64,000 bases of DNA from an uncultured Neglectibacter sp. (GTDB lineage: Bacteria; Bacillota; Clostridia; Oscillospirales; Acutalibacteraceae). Positions 56,071 through 64,000 of this stretch are shown here, in pieces. Below the pieces are notes generated by a model. The model made no database searches. It saw only the letters and a program-made list of their open reading frames with translations, and had not been told where the DNA came from. The translations under genes were made by a program, and so were the position numbers. The DNA is taken from NCBI GenBank assembly GCA_937958185.1, contig CALFFN010000027.1, positions 1 through 64,000 on the forward strand, read 5' to 3'. The stretch's first letter is position 1. Each line of letters starts with the position of its first letter.

Positions 56071-57753
56071 TCAGCGCAGCGAAAGCATGGCGCAGTTGCT
56101 GCCCCGCTGCCCCCTGGTCTTCCGATGGGAAAACAGCAGGTCGCTTTCACACATGGTGCACACGTTCCCCACGGTGATATGCTCCGGCAGAATACCCGCC
56201 TTCAGCATGAACCGACGGTTGCATTCCCATAAATCCACATGGTATTTTCCATCTTCTTCAGGACCTGTCACAAACCGCTCCGCGTCCGGCAGCCATAAAA
56301 ATTCCGCCGCCACAGGTTCGTCCACCTCAAAGCATTCCCGGCAGATGGAGGGTCCGATCGCGGCGTACAGCTCCTCCGGCCTGGTGCCAAATTCCGCTGC
56401 CATGCGCTCCGTCATCACCCTTGCCATGCCGGAAACCGTTCCCCGCCAGCCCGCGTGGGCAAGCCCAATGGCATGGTGGGCTTCATCGACAAAATACAGG
56501 GGCACACAGTCGGCACAGTAAATGACCAGCGTCACGCCCCGGTCGTCGGTGCAAAGCCCGTCAATGCTTTCCATGTCCTTTTCCCGCCAGATGCCAATGC
56601 CCCGGTGCGCCGCCGTTATCCGGCGGATGTTCACATGATGATCCTGCGCACCGGCGACAAGGGATTCGCTGTCAATCCCGGCAGCCCCGCAGAACAGCCG
56701 GTAGTTCCGCGCTACGTTTTCTTCCTCGTCCCCCCTGCCGAAGCCCAGGTTCATGGCGGCAAATTCTTTATCGCTGACGCCGCCCAGCCGGGTGGAAAAC
56801 ACAGCGTTTGCCGTGGTGCTGTTTTCCAGCCCTGGAAAACGCAGCAGACCCACGCCGTCTTTGATATCCAGCCGCAGATTGCCCAAAACGCCCGGCTCCG
56901 CTTTTCTGGGGGCTTCGATCACGGGCAAAGGAAAGGTTTTTTTGCTCACAGCTAATCCCTCATATTTCTGTTTCATAGTGAGCCTCCCGTCAAAAGCGTG
57001 CCCGCAGCCTGTACAGCGGAATTCCGCCCGGAAGCTCTTATTTTTCAATACCCAGTGGGTAGTGCGCCTGCTTTCCCCTCCGCATTTCGGGCAGGCGAAC
57101 AGCAGATGGCTCTTTTGCACCTGCGGGTCGTTCAAATCGCAGAGATAGGAGGTTTTGAAGGTGATGCGGCGGTAAAAATCCTCGTCACACACCGCCGTAA
57201 AAGCCGGCAGTGTCTTCTCGCTGTACACCCGCCTGAAAATTTCCAGCGCCATCAGGCTGTCGTCCAGGGCGCGGTGGTGCTCCATGCCGGAGAAATCCAG
57301 CCCCAGCAGCTCCGCCGCCCTGGAAAGCCCCATCTGCACCGCCATGCTAATGTTCATCTGCATTTGGGTATAGCGCTGCAGGTCACAGTAGCGGTTCAAA
57401 AACGGGACCTGCCCGCTGCCGCTGAAATACCGGCAGTTTTCGATCAGCGCCAGAATGTCCGACGTGCCCCAGGTGAGCAGCAGGCAGTCCCCCGCCCATT
57501 TCCGAAACTTGCTGACAGCGCCCATGAAGGTCAGCCCGCCGGTCAGGGTCTCGTCGGTGATACTGGTCAAATTGGAGATCAGAGCGCTGATATGCTTGCC
57601 GACCTGCGGCTTTACAAAGCAGGAAAAGGTGCTTTTCCGCTTCAGATCGGCGCTGCATTTTACCGCGCCGAATTCGATCACTTCATTGATATAGCCCTTA
57701 CTCCGCCGGCTGTAGGCGGCATTCCATTCCAAATCCAGAATTACGATATCCAG
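56071..57753 (-). CDS. Fusion of DEDD exonuclease, zinc ribbon and PgeF (laccase-domain) protein
   Basis: About 560 residues. Residues 1-~180 are a DnaQ-like 3'-5' exonuclease: D-L-E-W-N (D7, E9) and HHRALDDSLMAL hold the DEDD residues. A zinc ribbon follows (CPKCGG..CTGCG, about 225-260). From about residue 295 comes a complete YfiH/PgeF domain (FSTRLGGVS, QDHHVN, YCADCVPLYF, LAHAGWRGTV), a purine nucleoside phosphorylase/polyphenol oxidase family. No ATG, GTG or TTG lies far enough upstream to include D7; CTG 57753, seven bases after GGGGAGGGG, is proposed. The nearest conventional start, TTG 57732, would delete D7. A GTG at 56949 with GAGGGA could start PgeF separately. Confidence 0.75.
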   Translation of the reverse strand: MDIVILDLEWNAAYSRRSKGYINEVIEFGAVKCSADLKRKSTFSCFVKPQVGKHISALISNLTSITDETLTGGLTFMGAVSKFRKWAGDCLLLTWGTSDILALIENCRYFSGSGQVPFLNRYCDLQRYTQMQMNISMAVQMGLSRAAELLGLDFSGMEHHRALDDSLMALEIFRRVYSEKTLPAFTAVCDEDFYRRITFKTSYLCDLNDPQVQKSHLLFACPKCGGESRRTTHWVLKNKSFRAEFRCTGCGHAFDGRLTMKQKYEGLAVSKKTFPLPVIEAPRKAEPGVLGNLRLDIKDGVGLLRFPGLENSTTANAVFSTRLGGVSDKEFAAMNLGFGRGDEEENVARNYRLFCGAAGIDSESLVAGAQDHHVNIRRITAAHRGIGIWREKDMESIDGLCTDDRGVTLVIYCADCVPLYFVDEAHHAIGLAHAGWRGTVSGMARVMTERMAAEFGTRPEELYAAIGPSICRECFEVDEPVAAEFLWLPDAERFVTGPEEDGKYHVDLWECNRRFMLKAGILPEHITVGNVCTMCESDLLFSHRKTRGQRGSNCAMLSLR

Positions 57754-57801
57754 AACAAAGCCCCTCCCCAGCCCGGCGGCGAAATTTTACCCCGCGCCCG
57801 C

Positions 57802-59625
57802 TTATTTTTTCCTGCTTGCCTGCTTCATGCGCAGCTCCTTGGACAAAATGGTCTTCCGCATACGCACGCTTTGGGGCGTGATCTCCACCAGCTCGTCCTC
57901 GGCGATAAATTCCAGGCACTGCTCCAGGCTCAGCACGGAATGGGGCACCAGCTTCAGCGCCTCGTCGGAGCCGGAGGAACGGGTGTTGGTGGCGTGCTTT
58001 TTCTTGCACACGTTCACCGTGATGTCCTCGTTCTTGGGGTTGGCGCCCACGATCATTCCCTCGTACACCTCTACGCCGGGACCTATAAACATACGCCCGC
58101 GGTCCTGGGCATAGAACAGCCCGTAAGCGGTGGATTCCCCTGCTTCATGGGCGATGATGGAGCCCTGGGTGCGCTGCTGGATCTCCCCTTTATAGGGCTC
58201 ATAGCTGTCAAACACGTGGTTCATGATGCCGTTGCCGTTGGTGTCGGTCAAAAATTCGGAACGGTAGCCCATCAGCCCCCTGGCGGGGATCTTAAATTCC
58301 AGATGGGTGGTGCCGGATTCCCGGCTGCCCATGTTCAGAAGCTCCGCCTTGCGGGAGCCGATCTTTTCCATCACGGCACCCACGTAATTGTCCGGCACCT
58401 CGATCATCAAAAGCTCCATGGGCTCCAGCTTCTGACCGTCCTTTTCCTTGTAAATGACGTTGGGCGGGGAAACCTGGAATTCGTACCCCTGTCGGCGCAT
58501 CTGCTCGATCAGAATGGACAAATGCAGCTCTCCCCTGCCGGAGACCTTAAAGGAATCGGTGGTGTCCGTTTCCTCCACCCGCATGGCGACGTTGGTCTCC
58601 ACCTCTTTGAACAGCCTGTCCCGCAGGTTCCGGGAGGTCACATACTTTCCTTCCCGCCCGGCAAAGGGGGAATTGTTCACCATGAACATCATGGACACGG
58701 TGGGCTCGTCTATTTTCACAAAGGGCAGCGGCTCCACATGGTCCACCGCGCAGGCAGTCTGCCCGATATTCAAATCGGCAATGCCGGACACGGCGATGAT
58801 ATCGCCCAGCTGGGCGGACTGCGCTTCCACCCGCTTCAAGCCCTCAAACTGGTACAGCTTCGCTACCTTGGCGTTTTTGTGCACGTCCTCCGCGCCGCCG
58901 CAGATGGTGACGGTCTCGCCCACCTGAATGCTGCCGCGCTCTACCCTGCCGATCCCGATACGCCCCACATAATCGTCGTAGTCGATATTGGAAAACAGCA
59001 CCTGGGTGGGGCCCTCCAGATCGCCCTGGGGGGCAGGGACCTCCCGGAGTATCATTTCAAACAGCGGGGTCATATCCGTGCCGGGGGCGTTGGGGTCCAG
59101 GGTGGCGTAGCCGTCCCTGGCGGAGGCGTACACCACAGGGAAATCCAGCTGGTCGTCGTTTGCGCCAAGCTCGATGAACAGGTCCAGCACCTCGTCCACC
59201 ACTTCGGCGGGGCGCGCCCCGGGGCGGTCGATCTTATTCACTACCACCACAGGCTTTTTGCCCAGACCCAGCGCCTTTTTCAATACGAAGCGGGTCTGGG
59301 GCATACAGCCCTCAAAGGCGTCTACCAGCAGCAGGACGCCGTCCACCATCATCAGCACGCGCTCCACCTCGCCGCCGAAATCGGCATGGCCAGGGGTGTC
59401 CACAATGTTGATTTTCGTGTCCTGGTACATGACGGCAGTATTTTTAGAAAGAATGGTGATGCCCCGCTCCCGCTCCAGATCGCCGGAGTCCATAACGCGC
59501 TCCGCCACGGCTTCATTGGCGCGGAAGATACCGCTCTGCCGGAGGAGCTGGTCCACCAGCGTGGTCTTGCCGTGGTCAACATGCGCAATGATCGCAACAT
59601 TCCTCAAATTTTCTCTCGTTCCCAT
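57802..59625 (-). CDS. typA: Translational GTPase TypA/BipA
   Basis: A 607-residue ribosome-associated GTPase. G1 is AHVDHGKTT, G2 includes RGITI, G3 is DTPGHADFG, and G4 is NKID. EF-G-like domains III and V and the BipA-specific C-terminus (EDITVNVCKKKHATNTRSSGSDEAL) follow. Start ATG 59625, giving MGTRENLRNVAIIAHVDHGKTT; an in-frame codon 18 positions upstream is less likely. TypA assists 50S assembly under stress or cold. Confidence 0.96.
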   Translation of the reverse strand: MGTRENLRNVAIIAHVDHGKTTLVDQLLRQSGIFRANEAVAERVMDSGDLERERGITILSKNTAVMYQDTKINIVDTPGHADFGGEVERVLMMVDGVLLLVDAFEGCMPQTRFVLKKALGLGKKPVVVVNKIDRPGARPAEVVDEVLDLFIELGANDDQLDFPVVYASARDGYATLDPNAPGTDMTPLFEMILREVPAPQGDLEGPTQVLFSNIDYDDYVGRIGIGRVERGSIQVGETVTICGGAEDVHKNAKVAKLYQFEGLKRVEAQSAQLGDIIAVSGIADLNIGQTACAVDHVEPLPFVKIDEPTVSMMFMVNNSPFAGREGKYVTSRNLRDRLFKEVETNVAMRVEETDTTDSFKVSGRGELHLSILIEQMRRQGYEFQVSPPNVIYKEKDGQKLEPMELLMIEVPDNYVGAVMEKIGSRKAELLNMGSRESGTTHLEFKIPARGLMGYRSEFLTDTNGNGIMNHVFDSYEPYKGEIQQRTQGSIIAHEAGESTAYGLFYAQDRGRMFIGPGVEVYEGMIVGANPKNEDITVNVCKKKHATNTRSSGSDEALKLVPHSVLSLEQCLEFIAEDELVEITPQSVRMRKTILSKELRMKQASRKK

Positions 59626-59729
59626 TTCTATGTCACATTCCTTTCCGTAAGGTGTCAGGGATTCGTTACCGGTTGCCAATCAAATAAAAAGGGCAGGGAA
59701 GCCGCATAACAACAATTTTTCCGTTTGCT

Positions 59730-59735
59730 ATTGTA
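59730..59735 (-). promoter_or_regulatory. Extended -10 promoter of typA
   Basis: TGCTACAAT on the minus strand, about 105 bases before the typA start; no good -35. Confidence 0.4.
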
Positions 59736-59754
59736 GCACAACTTTTTCCAAAAG

Positions 59755-59786
59755 AAAAGACGGCTGTCCCCTCTCAGCCGTCTTTT
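59755..59786. terminator. Bidirectional terminator between the 54-residue gene and typA
   Basis: AAAAGACGGCTG/CAGCCGTCTTTT stem with TCCCCTCT loop, flanked by A and T runs. Confidence 0.9.
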
Positions 59787-59826
59787 GTGAAAGTTTACAA
59801 TCTCAGGAAAGCCGGGCGGAAAAAAT

Positions 59827-59991
59827 TCAGGCTTTTCCCCCTGCAAGATAAATGTCCTCGCCGGTTTTCTGACACTGGGTCAATATGAGGATCAGCTTTT
59901 CCTTTTCCGGGCTTTCCGGCAGCTCCCTGATGATCTCCAACGCGTCCGTGACTGCGTTGAAAACGGTGTAGTACATTTTGTCATACTTCAT
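59827..59991 (-). CDS. Small conserved-type helical protein, 54 residues
   Basis: ATG 59991 with TGGCGGAA upstream opens a frame ending at TGA 59827. The product begins KYDKMYYTVFNAVTDALEII and is amphipathic helix throughout (LPESPEKEKLILILTQCQ, then GEDIYLAGG). Similar very short proteins, often ending in an EELYI-like motif, are common in gut Firmicutes. The coding case rests on start, ribosome binding site, terminator 41 bases downstream and codon use like the neighbours. It is divergent from the small HTH gene. Confidence 0.65.
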   Translation of the reverse strand: MKYDKMYYTVFNAVTDALEIIRELPESPEKEKLILILTQCQKTGEDIYLAGGKA

Positions 59992-60118
59992 ACAAAATTC
60001 CGCCAAAATAAATTTTCCTTTGCGCTCAGTATCCGTATACGGGTACTATTTCTTTCCCCATACTAATCGCATAATGGAGAAAAAGCAAGGAAAATCGCTC
60101 GACAAAAGGTAGGAAAAA

Positions 60119-60331
60119 ATGATAAAATACGACAAACTCTGGCAGACCATGGCAGCAAAGGGGATCACCGAATACCACCTTTACACCTATCACAACGTGA
60201 GCCGGGGACAGCTGTTCCGGCTGCGCCACAACAGGAATGTGGAAGTCAACACCATTGATAAGCTCTGCAATATTCTGGGCTGCGATGTTTCGGAGATCAT
60301 GGAGCATGTCCCGGACGGCAACATATTTTAA
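60119..60331 (+). CDS. Small Cro/C1-type HTH regulator, 70 residues
   Basis: Begins MIKYDKLWQTMAAKGITEYHLYTYHNVSRGQLFRLRHNRN, the HTH_26 type: a minimal Xre-like domain with VEVNTIDKLCNILGCDVSEIMEH as the final helices. AAGGTAGG upstream of ATG 60119 is the ribosome binding site. Such regulators usually act as homodimers on nearby promoters; the divergent 54-residue gene is a candidate target. Confidence 0.88.
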   Translation: MIKYDKLWQTMAAKGITEYHLYTYHNVSRGQLFRLRHNRNVEVNTIDKLCNILGCDVSEIMEHVPDGNIF

Positions 60332-60378
60332 CTTTTTTCGCCTGTTTTTGATTGATTTCCCAAAAAATCAGCTTCATT

Positions 60379-60407
60379 CGCCGAGTTTCGACAGCTTCGG
60401 CGTTTTT
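60379..60407 (+). terminator. Terminator of the small HTH gene
   Basis: CGCCGA/TCGGCG stem with 12-base loop followed by TTTTTCTTTT. Confidence 0.7.
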
Positions 60408-60444
60408 CTTTTGCCCTTTTCTGCCGGGCCTTTCCCGACAGGAG

Positions 60445-62049
60445 CTATTCCCCTGTCATGGTCTCTCCCAGCTTTTCGGCGATCTCCCGGAACACCTGCG
60501 CCGTCACGCCGCCATCGTCCGCGCAGGATTCCTTCAGCACGGTGATACAGTACCGGGGATCCGTCCCGCTGCAAACATAGCCGCAGTACCAGAAATGGAG
60601 AAGCTCTTCGCCGCCCTCATACACGCCGGTCTGGGCTGTCCCGGTCTTGATCCCCGCAAGGCAGTTTTTCGGCGCCCCGGGCTGGGCGGTGCCCTCCTTT
60701 ACGGCGCCCTCCATACAGTCCCGCAATGTTTCCGAGGTGGCGACGGACATGACCCGCAGGGATTTGTCGGCAATGGAGGAGGTTTCCGTCAGGCGCAGCT
60801 CGCTGTCCACCGTGCCGGAGATCAGCTTGGGGGAGCGGTACGTCCCTCCCGACGCGATGGCGTTTACCATGCCGCAAAGCTGCACCGGGGTCACGGACAG
60901 GTCCCCCTGCCCAAAGGAAAAATTTGCCAGTGCCCGTGGGTTTTCCAGCAGGTCCGCTTCCGGCAGCTCTCCCGCGTCCGCAAACAGCCCCCGCCCAAAT
61001 TCCTGCTCCGTGCCGAAGCCCATATTGTACGCCATGCTCAGAATATTCTGCCCGCCCAGGCTCCTGCCGCAGTTGATAAAATAGCAGTTGCAGGATTTTT
61101 CCAGCGCGCCCTTCAGGTCCACCTTCCCGTGGGCCTTGCCGTCAAAGCAGTGGAACAGCATCCCCCCTGCATTGACCGCCCCGGTGCATTCGTAAGGCTC
61201 CAGCGGGTCGCCTCCGTTTTCCAGCTTGGCGGCGGCGCACGCCAGCTTGAACACCGAGCCGGGGGCATAGGAGCAGAACGCCCGGTTCAGCAGCGCCCCG
61301 TCCGTGTGTTCCGCCGCGCCCAGGTCGTTGGGAGAGTAGGTGGGGAAGCTTGCCAGCGCCCTGATTTCACAGTTCGGCACCTCCGTCACCACCACGGCGC
61401 CCTTTTCCAATGGGGCGGCAAGCTCCTCCACCGCCGCCTGCAGCTCCGCGTCCAGGGTCAGGGCAACGCCGCCCCGGGACTCTTTCAGCGTATCCGACAC
61501 CTGCCGGTCTCCCCCCGCCACCACGTGCCCCAGCGCGTCCACCTGATAATACACCGTCGCCTGCCCGGCATGGGTCTCCAGCGCGTCGTTCATGGCAAGC
61601 TCCATGCCGGCCGCGCCACTGCCCAGGCTGTCCAGATAACCGATGACATGGGGGGCAAGCTGCCTGTCGCCGTACCGCTGGGGCACGCTGAACATGTCGA
61701 TACAGGGGTTCGTAAGGCTGCGCTCCAGCTCCATTAAAAACGGTTTGCCATCTTCCAGCGCCAGCGCCAGCCGCTGCCGGTATTTCCCGCCGGTGGCTTT
61801 CTCCAGCGCGCCGATGGCTTCTATGGTAGGCGCTACCGCCGCCACCCACTTGCGGTTTTCGTTGACCAGCGGGCGCAGGTGGCAGTCATAGATCACGCCG
61901 CGGGTCTGCGCCACGTCCAGTCGGTAGACGCTTTGCCCCTGAGCCGCCGCCACATACTCCGCGCTGCCGGAAACATTGGCGATGGAAAACACCGCCGCAC
62001 CCAGCAGCAGCACCAGGAGAAGGAATACCCCATAGCTTTTTCGTTTCAA
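60445..62049 (-). CDS. Class B penicillin-binding protein (transpeptidase)
   Basis: A 534-residue protein with one N-terminal transmembrane helix (about residues 5-27). A short dimerisation region precedes the transpeptidase domain, whose motifs are S265-V-F-K268, S319-C-N321 and K468-T-G470. It resembles SpoVD/PbpA-like monofunctional transpeptidases but lacks a PASTA tail and is shorter than PBP2x. It crosslinks peptidoglycan in division or sporulation. The start is TTG 62049, seven bases after GGGGAG; no ATG in frame fits a ribosome binding site. Confidence 0.9.
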   Translation of the reverse strand: MKRKSYGVFLLLVLLLGAAVFSIANVSGSAEYVAAAQGQSVYRLDVAQTRGVIYDCHLRPLVNENRKWVAAVAPTIEAIGALEKATGGKYRQRLALALEDGKPFLMELERSLTNPCIDMFSVPQRYGDRQLAPHVIGYLDSLGSGAAGMELAMNDALETHAGQATVYYQVDALGHVVAGGDRQVSDTLKESRGGVALTLDAELQAAVEELAAPLEKGAVVVTEVPNCEIRALASFPTYSPNDLGAAEHTDGALLNRAFCSYAPGSVFKLACAAAKLENGGDPLEPYECTGAVNAGGMLFHCFDGKAHGKVDLKGALEKSCNCYFINCGRSLGGQNILSMAYNMGFGTEQEFGRGLFADAGELPEADLLENPRALANFSFGQGDLSVTPVQLCGMVNAIASGGTYRSPKLISGTVDSELRLTETSSIADKSLRVMSVATSETLRDCMEGAVKEGTAQPGAPKNCLAGIKTGTAQTGVYEGGEELLHFWYCGYVCSGTDPRYCITVLKESCADDGGVTAQVFREIAEKLGETMTGE

Positions 62050-62086
62050 AAAATTCTCCCCTTTCGGCAAAATGGGCAAAAGAAAG

Positions 62087-62106
62087 CGGGCGGCAGCCAC
62101 CGCCCG
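62087..62106 (-). terminator. Terminator of the DUF378 gene
   Basis: CGGGCGG/CCGCCCG stem followed on the minus strand by CTTTCTTTT; it separates the DUF378 and PBP genes. Confidence 0.75.
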
Positions 62107-62118
62107 TTTCCCTTTGGG

Positions 62119-62325
62119 TCAAGCTTTTTCCCTGTCATCCCGGAACAGCAGCGCAATGCACCACAGGGCGGCGATCGCCACGATTACATAGACGATGCGT
62201 GCGATGACGGAAGCCTGTCCGCCGCAGAGCCAGGCGACCAGATCAAACTGGAAAATGCCTACCAGCCCCCAGTTGATACCGCCGATAATGGTCAAAGCCA
62301 GCGCGATACGATCCAGTACGGTCAT
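62119..62325 (-). CDS. DUF378 family membrane protein
   Basis: A 68-residue protein with two transmembrane helices and the family motif ALTIIGGINWGLVGIFQFDLVAWL. ATG 62325 follows AAAGGAAG. Function unknown. The frame extends upstream without a second ribosome binding site. Confidence 0.9.
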   Translation of the reverse strand: MTVLDRIALALTIIGGINWGLVGIFQFDLVAWLCGGQASVIARIVYVIVAIAALWCIALLFRDDREKA

Positions 62326-62459
62326 GCTTTTGCCACTTCCTTTCTCGAATCCAGAAGACCCGGGCAATCCCCTGCCCCGATCCTTTCTTTTTTGATAAAG
62401 TTTCTGGTTTCGCACTTATTTTGCACACGGCAGCGGAATTTATACAGCGCGCTTTTCCG

Positions 62460-62488
62460 TTGAAAAGCGTGTCGAAATGTGCTATACT
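62460..62488 (+). promoter_or_regulatory. Promoter of the MATE transporter gene
   Basis: TTGAAA (62460-62465), 17-base spacer and TATACT (62483-62488). The start near 62496 gives a ~195-base leader, which begins with a 20-codon open frame at 62497. Confidence 0.65.
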
Positions 62489-62689
62489 TTATTAAAATGG
62501 GAAGTATGTGCTTTTTTGAAAAATGCAAAGCCGTCATAGCGGGCTTGGAAAGACCGTAAAAAGCTTTGGGCAAAGCATTCCTGCAGTTCACAAAAGCTTC
62601 CTGTGCGCCGCCCTGCCAGGATTCCGGCGCGCCCGAGCCGCGCGGTATTGCCAAAAGCAGAATTTTGACGAATAGAAAGGATGTTTTCC

Positions 62690-64000
62690 ATGAGCGAACC
62701 CTCGCAAAACAAAATGGGCACGGCAAAAATGCTGCCCCTCATCTTCTCCATGGCGCTGCCCGCCATGTTCTCCATGCTGGTGCAGGCGCTGTACAACATC
62801 GTGGACAGCCACTTTGTGTCCCAGATCAATCAAAAGGCGCTGGCGGCGGTATCGCTGGCGTTCCCGATCCAGAACCTGCAGATCGCTTTCGCGGTGGGCA
62901 CGGCGGTAGGCGTCACCTCGCTGATCTCCCGGCGGCTGGGGCAGGGGCGCAGGGAGGAAGCAAATTCCGCCGCCTCCCACGGCATTCTGCTGGGCATCGC
63001 CACCTCTCTGGTCTTCGCCCTGTACGGCGCGTTTTTCACCACGCCCTTCTTCCAGATGTTTGAATCCGACCCGGAGATCGTCCAAAAGGGCGACCAGTAC
63101 ATTTCCGTTTGCTGCATGCTCTCCTTCGGCTGCTTTGTTTCCGTTATGCTGGAAAAGATATTGCAGGCAACGGGCAACATGATCTGGCCCATGGTGTTCC
63201 AGCTGGTGGGCGCCATCACCAATATCGTGCTGGACCCCATTCTCATTTTCGGCTATTTCGGCTTCCCCGCCATGGGCGTGACCGGGGCGGCTGCCGCCAC
63301 CGTCGCGGGGCAGATCGTTTCCATGCTGGTCTGCATTTTCGTTATGGTGTTCGGCAAGCATGAGATCAGGGTCACCTTCAAAAAATTCCGGCTGAGCTTC
63401 CGCACCATTTACGATATTTACGCGGTGGGGCTGCCCGCCATTGTCATGCAGGCAATCGGCACGGTGATGAACATGGCGATGAACGGCATTTTGTCCGGCT
63501 TTTCCACCATTGCCTACACTGTGTTCGGGCTGTATTTCAAGCTGCAGTCCTTTGTGTTCATGCCGGTGTTCGGGCTGACCCAGGGTCTGCTGCCCATCAT
63601 GGGGTACAATTACGGCGCGGGAAACAAGAAGCGCCTGCTTTCCGCCCTGAAGCTGGGCTGTCTGATCGCCCTTGTCATCATGCTGGCAGGCATGGCGCTG
63701 TTCCTGCTGCTGCCGGAGCTGCTGCTGGCGATCTTCAACGCCGACTCGGAGCTGCTGGAGATCGGCGTGCCCGCCCTGCGGATCATCTGCACCTGCTTCC
63801 CCTTCGCGGCGCTGGGCATTGTAAGCTCCACCCTGTTCCAGTCGGTGGGCAAGGGCACCTACAGCCTGATCGTTTCCCTGATGCGCCAGCTGGCGGTACT
63901 GGTCCCGGCGGCATGGCTGCTGGCGCGCTTCACCGGGGTGGTGGGCTCCGTATGGTGGGCGTTCCCCATTGCGGAAACTATTTCCCTGCTGGCAAGCATC
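62690..64000 (+). CDS. MATE family efflux transporter (3' end beyond the window)
   Basis: The first 437 residues of a MATE (multidrug and toxic compound extrusion) protein; the frame is still open at the window end. About 12 hydrophobic segments are visible. Hallmarks include ALPAMFSMLVQALYNIVDSHFVSQ, AFAVGTAVGVTSLISRRLGQGRREEA and GLTQGLLPIMGYNYGAGNKKR, typical of the DinF/NorM-like Firmicutes group that exports drugs with Na+ or H+ antiport. ATG 62690 has AAAGG nine bases upstream; another in-frame ATG at 62681 lies too close to it. Confidence 0.92.
   Translation, partial: MSEPSQNKMGTAKMLPLIFSMALPAMFSMLVQALYNIVDSHFVSQINQKALAAVSLAFPIQNLQIAFAVGTAVGVTSLISRRLGQGRREEANSAASHGILLGIATSLVFALYGAFFTTPFFQMFESDPEIVQKGDQYISVCCMLSFGCFVSVMLEKILQATGNMIWPMVFQLVGAITNIVLDPILIFGYFGFPAMGVTGAAAATVAGQIVSMLVCIFVMVFGKHEIRVTFKKFRLSFRTIYDIYAVGLPAIVMQAIGTVMNMAMNGILSGFSTIAYTVFGLYFKLQSFVFMPVFGLTQGLLPIMGYNYGAGNKKRLLSALKLGCLIALVIMLAGMALFLLLPELLLAIFNADSELLEIGVPALRIICTCFPFAALGIVSSTLFQSVGKGTYSLIVSLMRQLAVLVPAAWLLARFTGVVGSVWWAFPIAETISLLASI

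Noticed and set aside
56998..59709. A 900-codon open frame antisense to typA and the exonuclease fusion
   Set aside because: It is a by-product of high GC third positions; the translation is His/Gly/Gln-rich low-information sequence with no domain, and the opposite strand encodes clear TypA.
60352..61737. Long plus-strand frame antisense to the penicillin-binding protein
   Set aside because: The minus strand encodes all three PBP motifs; the antisense product has no recognisable features or ribosome binding site.

Overview
The window looks like chromosome from a spore-forming, GC-rich Clostridia species of the Oscillospiraceae/Ruminococcaceae type. Support for this includes a SpoIIR homologue, a SpoVB-like lipid/oligosaccharide flippase, Firmicutes-style sigma-A promoters and strong Shine-Dalgarno sites, a short SRP RNA just before dnaX, tmRNA with SmpB nearby, and frequent DUF2089, DUF4097, DUF362, CarD and PFL/UPF0210 type proteins. 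No ribosomal operon, tRNA gene, transposase, prophage or CRISPR array was seen.

Layout. 1-3.4 kb: duplicated GC-rich palindromes, then a three-gene sugar/polyol oxidoreductase operon. 3.4-8.9 kb (minus strand): a DUF362 protein, a DUF2089-DUF4097-DUF4097 envelope-stress-like operon and a CarD regulator. 8.9-12.7 kb: a SpoVB-like flippase, an AAC(3)-family acetyltransferase, and a divergent Erm-family methyltransferase behind a leader that looks like a macrolide-sensing attenuator. 12.7-15.7 kb: MutY, a block of six consecutive hairpins, SpoIIR and an ArsP_2-like permease. 15.7-20.6 kb: a two-component system and an ABC transporter joined by matching response-regulator promoters. 20.6-26.3 kb (minus strand): ispE, DUF362/ferredoxin, aminotransferase, Lrp, aroB and a PHP phosphatase. 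26.5-31.2 kb: ACT and PFL genes, a membrane-HIT fusion and a type B carboxylesterase. 31.2-33.5 kb: a repeat-rich noncoding stretch and a D,D-carboxypeptidase.

33.6-38.3 kb: SbcD-SbcC nuclease and a metallo-hydrolase. 38.3-39.8 kb: a small lower-GC islet (unknown protein, SLOG protein, XRE regulator) next to the 3' end of ssrA. 40-44.6 kb: tmRNA and a minus-strand string of small genes headed by smpB. 44.6-48.9 kb: CPBP protease, recR, ybaB, dnaX and the SRP RNA, with tandem repeats in the SRP RNA leader. 48.9-59.7 kb: a GNAT gene, then a long minus-strand run (lipoprotein, GH13 enzyme, M18 aminopeptidase, DUF4091 protein, radical SAM enzyme, exonuclease-PgeF fusion, TypA). 59.8-64 kb: a 54-residue protein, a small HTH protein, a class B PBP, a DUF378 protein and a MATE transporter cut by the window end.

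The strongest unusual system is the erm leader at 11.69-11.89 kb. It has a promoter, a TTG-initiated 12-codon peptide ending R-L-R-K, a terminator hairpin, and an erm Shine-Dalgarno site complementary to the leader peptide codons. Second is the two-component/ABC locus, where one hairpin is at once a terminator of the kinase transcript, the -10 region of the transporter promoter and the transporter's ribosome binding site. All functional statements are inferred from sequence reading; no database search was run.
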